Part shown: one piece after another, positions 42,560 through 51,914 of the stretch | Layout: every line of letters begins with the position of its first letter | Position numbering within the stretch: position 1 is the first letter of the stretch | From: Cecembia rubra | Lineage (GTDB): Bacteria; Bacteroidota; Bacteroidia; Cytophagales; Cyclobacteriaceae | Direction: 5' to 3' | Assembly (NCBI RefSeq): GCF_003014575.1 | Contig: NZ_PYGF01000008.1 | Location: 162,613-226,612 of the forward strand | DNA: 64,000 nucleotides | Program-made: the position numbers and the translations under genes | The notes under the pieces: generated by a model | Databases searched by the model: none | What the model was told of the DNA's origin: nothing | What the model saw: only the letters and a program-made list of their open reading frames with translations

Positions 42560-44740
42560 TTAAAGCTTCCTCTTGATAAAATCAGTCATCAGGCTGTACA
42601 AATGCCATGTAGTATTGCCACCATAAATTCCATGATTCCTATTGGGGTAATACATGGTTTCGAACTGCTTGTCAGCTTTGACCAGAGCATCCACCAAATC
42701 CACCGCATTTTGGAAATGTACATTGTCATCACCCGTCCCGTGGATCAAAAGGTAATTTCCTTTAAGTCTGTTAACATGGGTGATCGGACTATAGTCATCG
42801 TATCCAGTAGCGTTCAATTGTGGTGTCTGAAGGTATCTTTCGGTATAAATGGTGTCATAGTACCTCCAGGTAGTCACCGGGGCAACGGCAATGGCAGATT
42901 TGAAAACATCATTCCCGACCATTAGCGCAAGGGAAGACATATACCCCCCATAAGACCATCCCCAAATACCTATTCGGGAAGCATCTACATAAGGCAATGT
43001 TCCCAGAAATTTGGCTCCGGCAATTTGATCCTCAGTTTCAAATTTGCCCAGTTTAGCATATGTGATATGCTTGAAATCTCTTCCTCTTGCACCTGTTCCT
43101 CTGTTGTCCACGCAGACCACAATGTATCCTTCTGAAGCAAGGTGGTGGTGCCAATAGTCACGTGTACCTCCCCAAGAATTAGTGACATTTTGAGAGCCAG
43201 GGCCTCCATAGACATACATTAAAACCGGATATTTTTTGTTCTCCTCAAAATGGGGAGGTTTGATCATATATGCATTTAATGAAGTACCATCAACAGTATT
43301 GAAGGTAAAGAATTCCTTGGGTGAAATGCTGTAATTGGCCAATTTGGATCTCAGTTCAGCATTTTCCTCCAATACCTTTACCAATTTGCCGGAAGCTTCA
43401 TTCAAGGTGACCCTCAAAGGGCTGATTGCACTGGAATGATTGGCTATGTAGTATTTGAAATCCTTGCTCATATTGACAGAAGTCGTGCCTTTTTCTGGGG
43501 TAAGTATTTTTTTGTTTTTGCCATCCAGATTGATCACGTAGAGATTTCTTTCCAAGGGAGAAGCTTCAGTTGAAATAAAATAGATTTTCCTGTTTTTCTC
43601 ATCAACTCCTACCAAATTGGTAACCTCCCAGTTGCCTGAAGTAATCTGACGGATGAGTTTCCCTTCATTGTCATGATGGTAAATGTGCTTAAATCCGTCC
43701 TGCTCAGAGGTTCTGATAAAGCCTTTGTTCCCTTCCAGAAACCTTAGGTCATCATTGTAATCCAGATCGACATAGGTATTGGATTTTTCCTGGAGGATCA
43801 GGCGTGTCGCTCCAGTCTGGGAATTGGCGTATAATAAATCCAGTTCGTTTTGAAGCCTATTGAGCCTTAGGAAGGCCAGAGTGTTATTATCATTAGTCCA
43901 ATAGATCCTTGGGAGATAAATATCTTTTTCTTCCCCAGTATCCACCTTGACCGTTTGTTTAGTGCTTAGGTCATAGATATGGATGCTCACTTCTGCATTT
44001 TTTTCACCTGCTTTGGGGTATTTAAAGCGATAATCTTCCGGATAGAGTTTTCCCCAAGTCTGCATATTGAACTCAGGAACCTCTGTCTCATCAAATCGGA
44101 TAAAGGCAATTTTTTTTCCATCAGGGGACCAATCAAAGGCCTTGGACATGGAAAATTCTTCTTCATAAACCCAGTCTGCTGCACCATTTATAATGTGGTT
44201 CCATTTACCGTCACTTGTGATTTGGGTTACCTGATGGGAAGCAAGTTCTACCATAAATAGGTTGTTATCCTTCACAAAGGCGACCTTATCATTGTCTGGA
44301 GAGAGAGTTGCATACATGATTTTCTCCCCATCCATTAATTTTTGAGCAGTTCCAGTTTTTAGGTCTACCACATGAAAAATGCCCTTACTGGATCTTCTGT
44401 AAATGCTTTCCACTTCAGAGGCGATCAATGCCTTTGTTTCATCAGGATTAAATGAATAGCTTGAAAAGTTGATGCCAAGTTTACCGCCATCAATCAATAC
44501 AGCAGCTTCTTCTCCGGTCGCCACATTGATTTTAACCACTACCGGATTGGTCAGTCCCCGCTTCATGGATGAATAATACTGTCCATCTTTCATCCAGTTG
44601 ATTCCATAGACAGATTTTTGGGAAAAGGTATTGGTTTTGAATACATCTTCCAGACTTACTGTTTTTTTATCTTGGGCATTTATATATCCTGGAAACAGCA
44701 GAACCAGAAAACACAATAAAATGAAGTTATACCTGAGCAT
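42560..44740 (-). CDS. S9 family peptidase, dipeptidyl peptidase IV type
   Basis: 726 residues from the ATG at 44740, which gives the signal peptide MLRYNFILLCFLVLLFPGYINAQ; the frame is open to 44836 but lacks a signal there. An N-terminal propeller (about 40-480) contains WVYEEEFSM, the Glu pair that binds the substrate amino end in DPP4. The catalytic alpha/beta-hydrolase domain has S596 (GWSYGGY), D671 (GTGDDNVH) and H703 (NRNHGI). It removes X-Pro/Ala dipeptides in the periplasm. It is transcribed leftward, divergent from ddl. Confidence 0.94.
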   Translation of the reverse strand: MLRYNFILLCFLVLLFPGYINAQDKKTVSLEDVFKTNTFSQKSVYGINWMKDGQYYSSMKRGLTNPVVVKINVATGEEAAVLIDGGKLGINFSSYSFNPDETKALIASEVESIYRRSSKGIFHVVDLKTGTAQKLMDGEKIMYATLSPDNDKVAFVKDNNLFMVELASHQVTQITSDGKWNHIINGAADWVYEEEFSMSKAFDWSPDGKKIAFIRFDETEVPEFNMQTWGKLYPEDYRFKYPKAGEKNAEVSIHIYDLSTKQTVKVDTGEEKDIYLPRIYWTNDNNTLAFLRLNRLQNELDLLYANSQTGATRLILQEKSNTYVDLDYNDDLRFLEGNKGFIRTSEQDGFKHIYHHDNEGKLIRQITSGNWEVTNLVGVDEKNRKIYFISTEASPLERNLYVINLDGKNKKILTPEKGTTSVNMSKDFKYYIANHSSAISPLRVTLNEASGKLVKVLEENAELRSKLANYSISPKEFFTFNTVDGTSLNAYMIKPPHFEENKKYPVLMYVYGGPGSQNVTNSWGGTRDYWHHHLASEGYIVVCVDNRGTGARGRDFKHITYAKLGKFETEDQIAGAKFLGTLPYVDASRIGIWGWSYGGYMSSLALMVGNDVFKSAIAVAPVTTWRYYDTIYTERYLQTPQLNATGYDDYSPITHVNRLKGNYLLIHGTGDDNVHFQNAVDLVDALVKADKQFETMYYPNRNHGIYGGNTTWHLYSLMTDFIKRKL

Positions 44741-44945
44741 ATTGTTGAGTTTAATTCGGTGGCGAAGATAAAAATTTTGGAGAGAAGGAAAAGTTTGACT
44801 TTTACCAAGGGATAAATTCACTGACTCTAATGGCAATATCTGTTACATGGTAGGTTATTCCAGTCCTGTCAAAAGATTTTATTCCAAAATTTCAAAAGAA
44901 ATTTCCCTAAATTTTCAGTAATTCGGGTATTGAATCCATTGTCTT

Positions 44946-45938
44946 ATGAAGAAAAAAATAGCCTTGGTTACCGGTGGGTTTACCGGAGAGTCGGTAGTTT
45001 CCCTGAAAAGTGCAGCAGTCGTAGAGAGGACCATTGACAAAAGCAGGTATGATCTCTTTAAGATTCTGGTATATCCGGGTGATTGGTACCATGAAGCTGC
45101 AGATGGCCAAAAAGTGCCGGTTGACCTAAATGATTTTTCAATACAGGTGGAGGGCAAAAAAATAACCTTCGATGGGGTCTTCAATATCCTCCATGGCTCC
45201 CCCGGTGAAGACGGTAAATTGGCCGGATATTTTGATATGTTGGGCATTCCCTATACCACCTGCGATGCACTTACTTCAGCTATTACCATGAACAAAGGCT
45301 ATACCAAGGCTATCGTACAGGATATCCCCGAGCTCTTTGTAGCAAGGTCCATTCAGCTTTTTGAAAACAAAGTTGAAAATCTGGAAATGATCCAAAAGGA
45401 ATTGAGGTTTCCACTTTTTGTCAAACCGAATAATGGTGGCAGTAGCATTGGAATGAGCAAAGTGAAAGTCCCATCTGAACTTCAGGAAGCTTTGGACAAA
45501 GCTTTTGCAGAAGACAATCAGGTATTGGTGGAGGAATTTGTTTCCGGACGGGAGTTTTCAATCGGCGTTTACCATGCCAAAGGCAAAACCACTGTACTCC
45601 CTGCGACTGAAATTATCAGCAGTAAAGAATTTTTCGATTTTGAAGCCAAATATTCACCCGGTGTGACCGAGGAGATCACACCTGGAAGAATGTCTGAAGA
45701 AGAAACTGAAAGAGTCAAAAGGATTATCGAAAGGGTCTATCAAAAGCTCAACTGCAAAGGTGCGGTGAGAATTGATTACTTTCTGGAATACGAAACCGAT
45801 AAATTCTATTTCATTGAAATTAATACGGTGCCAGGGCAGACTGAGACCAGTTTGATCTCGCAGCAGGTCCGGGCCATAGGTATGGAGGTGAAGGATTTCT
45901 ACACCGAACTTATAGAAGAAATGTTTACCTCAACCTGA
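44946..45938 (+). CDS. ddl: D-alanine--D-alanine ligase
   Basis: A 330-residue ATP-grasp ligase that makes D-Ala-D-Ala for peptidoglycan. Motifs are LVTGGFTGESVVSLKSA near the N-terminus, ILHGSPGEDGKLAGYFDMLGIPYTTCDALTSAITMNKGYTK, the ATP-grasp FVKPNNGGSSIGMSKV, and the Mg2+-binding EINTVPGQTETSLISQQ. Length and order are standard. The last 14 bp overlap the convergent copper ATPase gene. Confidence 0.95.
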   Translation: MKKKIALVTGGFTGESVVSLKSAAVVERTIDKSRYDLFKILVYPGDWYHEAADGQKVPVDLNDFSIQVEGKKITFDGVFNILHGSPGEDGKLAGYFDMLGIPYTTCDALTSAITMNKGYTKAIVQDIPELFVARSIQLFENKVENLEMIQKELRFPLFVKPNNGGSSIGMSKVKVPSELQEALDKAFAEDNQVLVEEFVSGREFSIGVYHAKGKTTVLPATEIISSKEFFDFEAKYSPGVTEEITPGRMSEEETERVKRIIERVYQKLNCKGAVRIDYFLEYETDKFYFIEINTVPGQTETSLISQQVRAIGMEVKDFYTELIEEMFTST

Positions 45939-48117
45939 GGCTGTTGCTCACTACTGAAACCGAACTCAGCGCCATGGCTGCACCGGCCAGCATTGGATTC
46001 AAGAGGAAGCCAAAGGCTGGGTAGAGAATTCCGGCGGCTACAGGGATCCCTATGATGTTATAGATAAATGCCCAAAATAGGTTCTGATGAATGATGTTCA
46101 CCGATTTTCTCATCAGTTGTAACGTTTTGGGGATTTGCTGCAGGTCTGAATGTACCAAGGTGATTTCTGCTACCTCCATCGCAATATCTGTACCCTTGCC
46201 CATGGCAATGCTCAGGTCGGCCAAACTAAGGGCTTCACTGTCGTTGATTCCGTCACCTGCCATGGCCACTGTTTTGTTTTGGGATTTAAGGTCTTTGATA
46301 TAATTTGCTTTGTCCTGAGGAAGCGTTTCTGAGCGGTAATTCCTAATCCCCAGTTGCCGGGCAACCCAAGATGCTGTCTTCTCCTGATCTCCGGTCAGCA
46401 TATGAACTTCTATTCCCAATTGCTGGATCGCCTGGACTGCCTCTTTTGAACTCGCTTTGACCGGATCTGAAATTTTAATAGCTCCCATCAATTGATCTTC
46501 TTTGGAAACAAAGACTACCGAAGCCCCTTCATTTAAGGCTTTCTCTGCCCAATTCAATACCGATTTGTCTTCCTGAATACCGGATGCTTTCAACCATTTC
46601 AGGGTACCAATACGGAAAGTGGAGTGCTCCAAGCGCGCCATTACGCCTTTGCCTGTTTCGCTTTTGAAGTCAATAAGTCTTGTATCGCCCGGTAATTTCC
46701 TAAAGTGATTGACAATGGCCTTGGCCAGGGGATGTTCACTTTTCTCTTCCATTGCCTTTAGAATGGGAAAATCCATTTCTTTCCAGCCATCCAGGAAGTA
46801 CACATCTGTTACCTGTGGATTGCCTTCCGTAATGGTGCCTGTTTTGTCCAGCACAATAGCATCGATTTTTTTGCCTTTTTCAAGGCTCTCCGCATCTTTG
46901 ATCAGGATGCCCATAGAAGCTCCTTTGCCCATGGCTGCCATGATGGCAGTTGGGGTAGCCAAGCCTAAAGCACAGGGGCAGGCTATCACCAATACGGTAA
47001 TCATAGCCAACATTCCTTTCAGCCAAGCATCATCCACCCCACTGAACCCCCATATCAAAAAGGTGAGGAAAGCAATGGCCAAAACCGTGGGAACAAAAAC
47101 GCCGGCCACCTTATCCACTGTTTTTTGAATGGGAGCCTTGGAACCCTGTGCGGCTTTTACCCTTTCAATAATTTGTGATAAGAGGGTCTGATCACCTACC
47201 TGATCGGCTTTGAAGTTGAAACTTCCCTCTTGATTGATTGTTCCGGCAAATACTTTTTGGTCTTTTTCCTTGAGTACCGGCAGCGGTTCCCCGGTGAGCA
47301 TACTTTCATTGACATAAGAACTTCCTTCTGTTACCGTTCCGTCCAATGGGATTTTTTGTCCGGGCCTGACCAGGATGATTTCTCCAACCTGCACATCCTT
47401 GGTATTTTTAACTACCGCAATTCCTTTCTCCAAAACCGTTAATTCCTGAGGCTGTAGCCCCATCAATTTTTTAAGGGCCTCACTTGTACCTGCTTTGGCA
47501 CCGGATTCTAAACTTTTGCCCAGTAGAATAAAAAACAGAATGACAGCAGCAGCTTCAAAATAGACATGCGGTTCCAGTCCTCTTTTTATGAGGAACTCAG
47601 GGAAAAAGGTGTTGAAAGTACTGTAAAGGTAGGCTATCCCGGTACTCATGGCCACAAGGGTATCCATGTTAGCCTGGCGGTTTTTGGCCAATTTCCAGGC
47701 CTGAACAAAAAACTGTCTTCCGAAAATCAGCAGAATGGGTGTGGTCAATCCCCACATGATGTAGTTTCCATAAGGCATATGCATCCAAAACATGCCGATA
47801 AGGAAAACAGGCAAAGCCAGGAAACCAGCGTATAAGGTCCTTTTTTTAAGCAGCTGATGTGCCTCCCATTGCATTTTTTCCAGTTCTTCCTGCTGAAGGT
47901 TTTCAATCAGCAGATCGTAACCGCTTGATTGCACACGCTTTTTCAGATCTTCCAGATTGGTGTTTTCTTCTTCCCACTCTACTATCGCAAGATGGTTGGC
48001 ATAATTGACGGCAGCCTGTTTTACTCCTGGGCTTGCTGCAAGGGTTTTTTCCACTGCGATCGCGCAGGCGGCACAGCTCATTCCGCTAACCGGTATCTCT
48101 TTTTTTATGGTTGACAT
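45925..48117 (-). CDS. copA: Copper-translocating P-type ATPase
   Basis: 730 residues from the ATG at 48117 (MSTIKKEIPVSGMSCAACA); an upstream in-frame start adds an untypical stretch. Domains: N-terminal HMA with C-A-A-C (about 13-16), eight predicted helices, actuator TGE in MLTGEPLPV, transport motif CPC in VIACPCALG, phosphorylation site DKTGTIT, HP in SEHPLAKAI, and hinge GDGINDSEAL. The C-terminal GAAMALSSVSVVSNSLRLR with M-x2-S-S is typical of Cu+ exporters. It probably exports Cu+ from the cytoplasm. No CopZ or CueR-like gene is adjacent. Confidence 0.95.
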   Translation of the reverse strand: MSTIKKEIPVSGMSCAACAIAVEKTLAASPGVKQAAVNYANHLAIVEWEEENTNLEDLKKRVQSSGYDLLIENLQQEELEKMQWEAHQLLKKRTLYAGFLALPVFLIGMFWMHMPYGNYIMWGLTTPILLIFGRQFFVQAWKLAKNRQANMDTLVAMSTGIAYLYSTFNTFFPEFLIKRGLEPHVYFEAAAVILFFILLGKSLESGAKAGTSEALKKLMGLQPQELTVLEKGIAVVKNTKDVQVGEIILVRPGQKIPLDGTVTEGSSYVNESMLTGEPLPVLKEKDQKVFAGTINQEGSFNFKADQVGDQTLLSQIIERVKAAQGSKAPIQKTVDKVAGVFVPTVLAIAFLTFLIWGFSGVDDAWLKGMLAMITVLVIACPCALGLATPTAIMAAMGKGASMGILIKDAESLEKGKKIDAIVLDKTGTITEGNPQVTDVYFLDGWKEMDFPILKAMEEKSEHPLAKAIVNHFRKLPGDTRLIDFKSETGKGVMARLEHSTFRIGTLKWLKASGIQEDKSVLNWAEKALNEGASVVFVSKEDQLMGAIKISDPVKASSKEAVQAIQQLGIEVHMLTGDQEKTASWVARQLGIRNYRSETLPQDKANYIKDLKSQNKTVAMAGDGINDSEALSLADLSIAMGKGTDIAMEVAEITLVHSDLQQIPKTLQLMRKSVNIIHQNLFWAFIYNIIGIPVAAGILYPAFGFLLNPMLAGAAMALSSVSVVSNSLRLR

Positions 48118-48136
48118 TTTTTGAATTTTATTTTTT

Positions 48137-48213
48137 GCCACAAAGCCACGAAGACACGGAGGTCTTATGTTATATGCCACAAAGGCACGAAACCTTTAAG
48201 GTCTTTTGATGCC
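48137..48213. repeat. Degenerate CCACAAAG-CACGAA repeat before copA
   Basis: GCCACAAAGCCACGAAGAC (48137) and GCCACAAAGGCACGAAACC (48176) are two near-copies 39 bp apart, just upstream of the copper ATPase gene. This word type (CACAAAGGCACGAAG) is a familiar intergenic element in Bacteroidota; I cannot assign it a function here. Confidence 0.6.
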
Positions 48214-48375
48214 ATAAAGTTACACCTTGTGTCTGCCATCCAGTTATAGAATTTTTGTAAAAATTAAATCATCGATTGACCGTTCCTATAATTTGAAAAT
48301 TAATGCGAACTTTAAGGTTTGCAGGGAAGTTTACTTCTTTTGTACCTTCAAACCCAACATTGAACCCAATTATAC

Positions 48376-49950
48376 ATGATCAAGTCAAGTGTAGATCCTG
48401 CGTGTACCGGACAGTTTTCCCAATTGTTTTTAGACTATATCAAGCAAAAGCCTTTATTGAGTCCATTTTTCAATGTCTATCCCCAGATCAAAAATTTCGA
48501 ATCCCTTACCAATGGAAAGAATTTCACGCCGCACAATAGGGAAGTTTTACATAAGGCCTTAGAAAAACAATACGAAGGACTGCAGGTTTCCGAATTGACT
48601 GCTCATCAGATACAATCTCTCAGGAGTTCAGAAACCTTCACGGTGACTACAGGGCATCAGCTCAACCTCTTTACGGGTCCGCTGTATTTTATTTATAAGA
48701 TTGTTTCTACCATCAATTTGGCAGAGCAGCTCAAAGCAGCTTATCCGCCGTATCACTTTGTACCCGTCTATTGGATGGCGTCCGAGGACCATGACTTTGA
48801 TGAAATCAACTACTTCAAGTTGGACGGTAAAAAATACCAATGGCAATCGGATCAAAAAGGACCGGTAGGAGATTTTCAATTGGATCAAAGTTTCAGAACT
48901 TTCTTTAAAGAGATAGCCCATATCGTGCCTGATTTTTTTAAGGAAGCCTATTTGGATTCGGCCACCCTGAGTGAAGCAGTGAGAAAATATGTTCATCATC
49001 TTTTTGGCGAAAGAGGGCTTTTGATCGTGGATGGAAATGACCCGGATCTCAAAGCCCTATTTAGTCAGGTGATAAGAGAGGATTTGTTTTCCCATCTTCC
49101 CCATAAATTGGTTCAGAAACAGACGGAGGAACTGGAACAGTTGGGCTATAAAAGCCAGATTTTTCCAAGAGAGATCAACCTGTTTTACACTGAAAAGGGC
49201 TTAAGGGAAAGAATTGAAATTGATGCTCATGGGCAGTATAGGGTTTTGAATACCGATATTGTTTTCAGCAGGGAAGAAATCGAATTATTGGTCGATCAGT
49301 TTCCTGAAAAGTTCAGCCCTAATGTGGTTTTGAGGCCGCTGTATCAGGAAATGATACTTCCCAACCTGGCGTATTTGGGAGGGCCTGCTGAAGTGGTCTA
49401 TTGGTTACAGTTGAAGCCTGTGTTTGACCATTTTGGAATTCAGTTTCCGGCCTTATTGCCAAGGAATTTTGCAATGGTATTGGACACTGCCATTCAAAGA
49501 AAAATCAGCAAACTTGGATTGGAGGATATGGAGCTTTTCCAAAGTGTGGAGGAATGGAAAAAGCAATTCCTTATGGAACACGCTTCTTTTGATTTTACCT
49601 TGGCACAAGAGAAAGAGGCCCTCAAAAAGATTTTTGATCTGGCACAGGAGAAAGCCGTTGGTCTGGACCAAACCTTAGAAGGGGCATTTCAAGCGGGCAA
49701 AGTGAGGGCTTCCAAAATTCTGGAGCAATTGTCGGTAAAGGTAAGGAAAGCAGAAGAAAGAAGGCAGACGGTGCATATCCGTCAGCGCATGGAGATACAT
49801 GAGTACCTTAATCCAGGAGGTTCACCCCAGGAGAGGGTGGAGAATTTTATGCGTTTTTATCTAGGTAATGAGCAATTTATCCAAGAATTATTTGAGCTAT
49901 TTGATCCATTGGATTTCAATTATGTCATTTTAAAAATGAACCATGGATAA
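48376..49950 (+). CDS. bshC: Bacillithiol biosynthesis cysteine-adding enzyme BshC
   Basis: A 524-residue enzyme that adds cysteine to GlcN-malate in the last step of bacillithiol synthesis. Recognisable blocks are VTTGHQLNLFTGPLYFIYKIVSTI, PVYWMASEDHDFDEINYF with the conserved EDHD, DGNDPDLKALF, and YLGGPAEVVYWLQLKPVFDHF. A long C-terminal coiled coil runs from about 390 to 470. Bacillithiol is the usual low-molecular-weight thiol of many Bacteroidota. The start MIKSSVDPACTGQFS is standard. The 3' end overlaps the next gene by 8 bp. Confidence 0.93.
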   Translation: MIKSSVDPACTGQFSQLFLDYIKQKPLLSPFFNVYPQIKNFESLTNGKNFTPHNREVLHKALEKQYEGLQVSELTAHQIQSLRSSETFTVTTGHQLNLFTGPLYFIYKIVSTINLAEQLKAAYPPYHFVPVYWMASEDHDFDEINYFKLDGKKYQWQSDQKGPVGDFQLDQSFRTFFKEIAHIVPDFFKEAYLDSATLSEAVRKYVHHLFGERGLLIVDGNDPDLKALFSQVIREDLFSHLPHKLVQKQTEELEQLGYKSQIFPREINLFYTEKGLRERIEIDAHGQYRVLNTDIVFSREEIELLVDQFPEKFSPNVVLRPLYQEMILPNLAYLGGPAEVVYWLQLKPVFDHFGIQFPALLPRNFAMVLDTAIQRKISKLGLEDMELFQSVEEWKKQFLMEHASFDFTLAQEKEALKKIFDLAQEKAVGLDQTLEGAFQAGKVRASKILEQLSVKVRKAEERRQTVHIRQRMEIHEYLNPGGSPQERVENFMRFYLGNEQFIQELFELFDPLDFNYVILKMNHG

Positions 49951-50509
49951 AGAATCTATTCGGACTGCTTTCAAAGAAAAAAGACGGGCTTTATCAAAAG
50001 AGGAAATCCGGCTTTTCTCAGAGAAAATTTCAGATTACCTCTTTCAGTATTTAAAGGAGTATGATGCAATAAAACATATCCACCTTTTTTTGCCCATAGA
50101 CCGTTTCCATGAGGTGGATACTTTTCCCCTGTATTACACCTTGCAAAGCAAAGGTTATAGAATTTATACATCAGTGGTTAACAAGCTCAAAGATAACTTG
50201 GAGACCTTGGACATTTCCGGTGTAGATCAATTTGAATCAGATCCTTGGGGAATTCCGGTTCCGGTAAATGCCAAACTTGTTGATCCTGATGAAATTCAAA
50301 TGGTCCTAATTCCTCTTTTAGCTTATGACCGCCGTGGATTTAGGTTGGGATATGGAAAAGGATATTATGATAAATACCTGGCGAGTTTAAAAAGAAATGT
50401 CATCAAGATAGGGCTTAGTTTTTTTGAACCGCTGGACTACATCCCTGATGAGTCACATGACATACCCTTGGATTATTGTATCAGGCCGGATGGAATTCTG
50501 AAGTTTTGA
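49943..50509 (+). CDS. 5-formyltetrahydrofolate cyclo-ligase
   Basis: A 188-residue enzyme converting 5-formyl-THF and ATP to 5,10-methenyl-THF. Motifs are KEKRRALSKEE at the N-terminus, FLPIDRFHEVDT, and LIPLLAYDRRGFRLGYGKGYYDKYL, the family signature (GxRLGxGxGxYD) that binds ATP and folate. The length is normal. It overlaps bshC by 8 bp, which suggests translational coupling, although the two functions are not directly linked. Confidence 0.93.
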   Translation: MDKESIRTAFKEKRRALSKEEIRLFSEKISDYLFQYLKEYDAIKHIHLFLPIDRFHEVDTFPLYYTLQSKGYRIYTSVVNKLKDNLETLDISGVDQFESDPWGIPVPVNAKLVDPDEIQMVLIPLLAYDRRGFRLGYGKGYYDKYLASLKRNVIKIGLSFFEPLDYIPDESHDIPLDYCIRPDGILKF

Positions 50510-50871
50510 TCAGGATGTAATTCCTTTACGCTCTAGTTGAATTTTTTTATCTGCTTCGGTTGTGACATATCTATCTCAGGCTAAAAAAAAGGCGGATGAT
50601 TTTTCAATTTTTGCATTTTGATAAAACCAAGGCAATTTCCAATTTTTACCTTCTGGAATAAATTGTCGATGACTCCTAAATTGCTTTGATTATTCGGTAT
50701 TATATTTTATAATTGAACCAAATGGGACTTGCTAATGCAATAACATTTTGTTTAGTATAAAATGTAAAAAATTTTATTTTAAAATATCAAGTTCAAATTA
50801 ATGCTTTTGAAAAGCAATTTATTCAGGGCACGGTAATTGCGTTTAATCGGTAGTTGAAAAAGTTTATCAGT
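50510..50871. other. AT-rich intergenic region
   Basis: 362 bp between the cyclo-ligase and the small beta-barrel gene. It is AT-rich with no convincing open frame and no clear terminator after 50509. A promoter for the barrel gene is expected near 50740-50850 but cannot be fixed. Confidence 0.4.
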
Positions 50872-51351
50872 ATGAGAAAAGTTTGTTTTTTGCTTTTGTT
50901 TTTTGGCAGTTTTTCTGTCCAACAACAGGCCTTCGCCCAATACACAACTGGGATTGGGGTCAGAACAGGTGTAACCAATGGCATTACAGTCAGGCATTTT
51001 ATTGGGCAGGAGTCGGCTATTGAAGGACTCTTTCATACCCGCTGGGGTGGATTGATCGTCACAGGTTTGTATGAGGTGCACAAAGACATCAGGGATGTCA
51101 AGGGGTTGGGGTGGTTTTTTGGAGGTGGGGCCCATTATGGGACCTGGAATGCCAAAAACAGCAACAGATCCTGGGGCGATAATTCCGTAAGTACAAGTGC
51201 ATACGGTTTGGATGCTATAATAGGACTGGATTATGCCTTTGGCAGAAGGGCACCTCTAAATCTCTCTTTGGACTGGAAGCCGGCCATCAATTTTGGAGAA
51301 GGAGGTTTCTGGTGGGATGAGATAGGTATTTCTATCCGCTATGTTTTTTGA
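50872..51351 (+). CDS. Small outer-membrane beta-barrel protein, unknown function
   Basis: 159 residues from the ATG at 50872, which gives the signal peptide MRKVCFLLLFFGSFSVQQQAFAQ. The mature part alternates in short amphipathic strands (TTGIGVRTGVTNGITVRHFIGQESAIEGLFHTRWGGLIVTGLYEVHK) and ends in a terminal aromatic residue (WWDEIGISIRYVF), as for small OmpA/OmpX-like barrels. No specific family is recognised. A hairpin terminator follows at once. Confidence 0.72.
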   Translation: MRKVCFLLLFFGSFSVQQQAFAQYTTGIGVRTGVTNGITVRHFIGQESAIEGLFHTRWGGLIVTGLYEVHKDIRDVKGLGWFFGGGAHYGTWNAKNSNRSWGDNSVSTSAYGLDAIIGLDYAFGRRAPLNLSLDWKPAINFGEGGFWWDEIGISIRYVF

Positions 51352-51352
51352 T

Positions 51353-51386
51353 TTTTTGGACCTGATCCTTGATTCAGGTCCAAAAA
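51353..51386 (+). terminator. Hairpin terminator after the small beta-barrel gene
   Basis: 13-bp stem TTTTTGGACCTGA (51353-51365) / TCAGGTCCAAAAA (51374-51386) with an 8-nt loop, directly after the stop codon. The A/T outer arms allow function on either strand. Confidence 0.75.
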
Positions 51387-51914
51387 TCACCCTCGATACA
51401 GAATTTTGCTTCTTTTTTATTTAGCCATGAAAAAAAATTCAAACATGGCTTGGCTTAGGTTTTAATTTTTCTGGTACGGTTGAATTTTTTTCAATAAAAA
51501 CGTTAAGTGGTTATTGAATATTTATTAATACCTGGCTTTGGATATTTTTTATATAGCATAAGACCTATTTTTTTTAAAGATTAGAAAAATTTTCTTAAGA
51601 ATTTTTACAAAATAATATTTTGATAACTGTGGCATGACTATGGATTTTTTTGACATAACAGTTGATAATATTCCCTTTTCCAAATAATCCTTTTTTTATG
51701 CCGTTCAAAGCTTAAAAAACCCGTTTGTTTGCTGAAATTCCTTAAAATATTGCTTAAAAAAGAATTGCTGTTGTTTAAGCAAGAAGAGAGCTCCACAAAT
51801 TGCTTAAAGGTCAAATGTTTTGTAAAAAAAACGTTAATGTTTGTTAAAGTTGGCGGATTTTGAAAAGTGCAATAATTAATTTTTATTTACGCATCAACTA
51901 AACTAAAATACCTT
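51387..51914. other. Long AT-rich leader region of the SusC/SusD operon
   Basis: 528 bp, extremely AT-rich, with several runs of T and the word AACGTTAA twice (near 51500 and 51830). No gene. It must hold the promoter of the highly expressed-looking SusC operon, but no exact TTTG/TAnnTTTG pair is seen. No neighbouring sigma/anti-sigma or hybrid sensor gene is present to suggest the regulator. Confidence 0.45.

Noticed and set aside
50779..51135. A leftward 118-codon frame opposite the small beta-barrel gene
   Set aside because: It lies antisense to a gene with a clear signal peptide and barrel pattern and has no family features.
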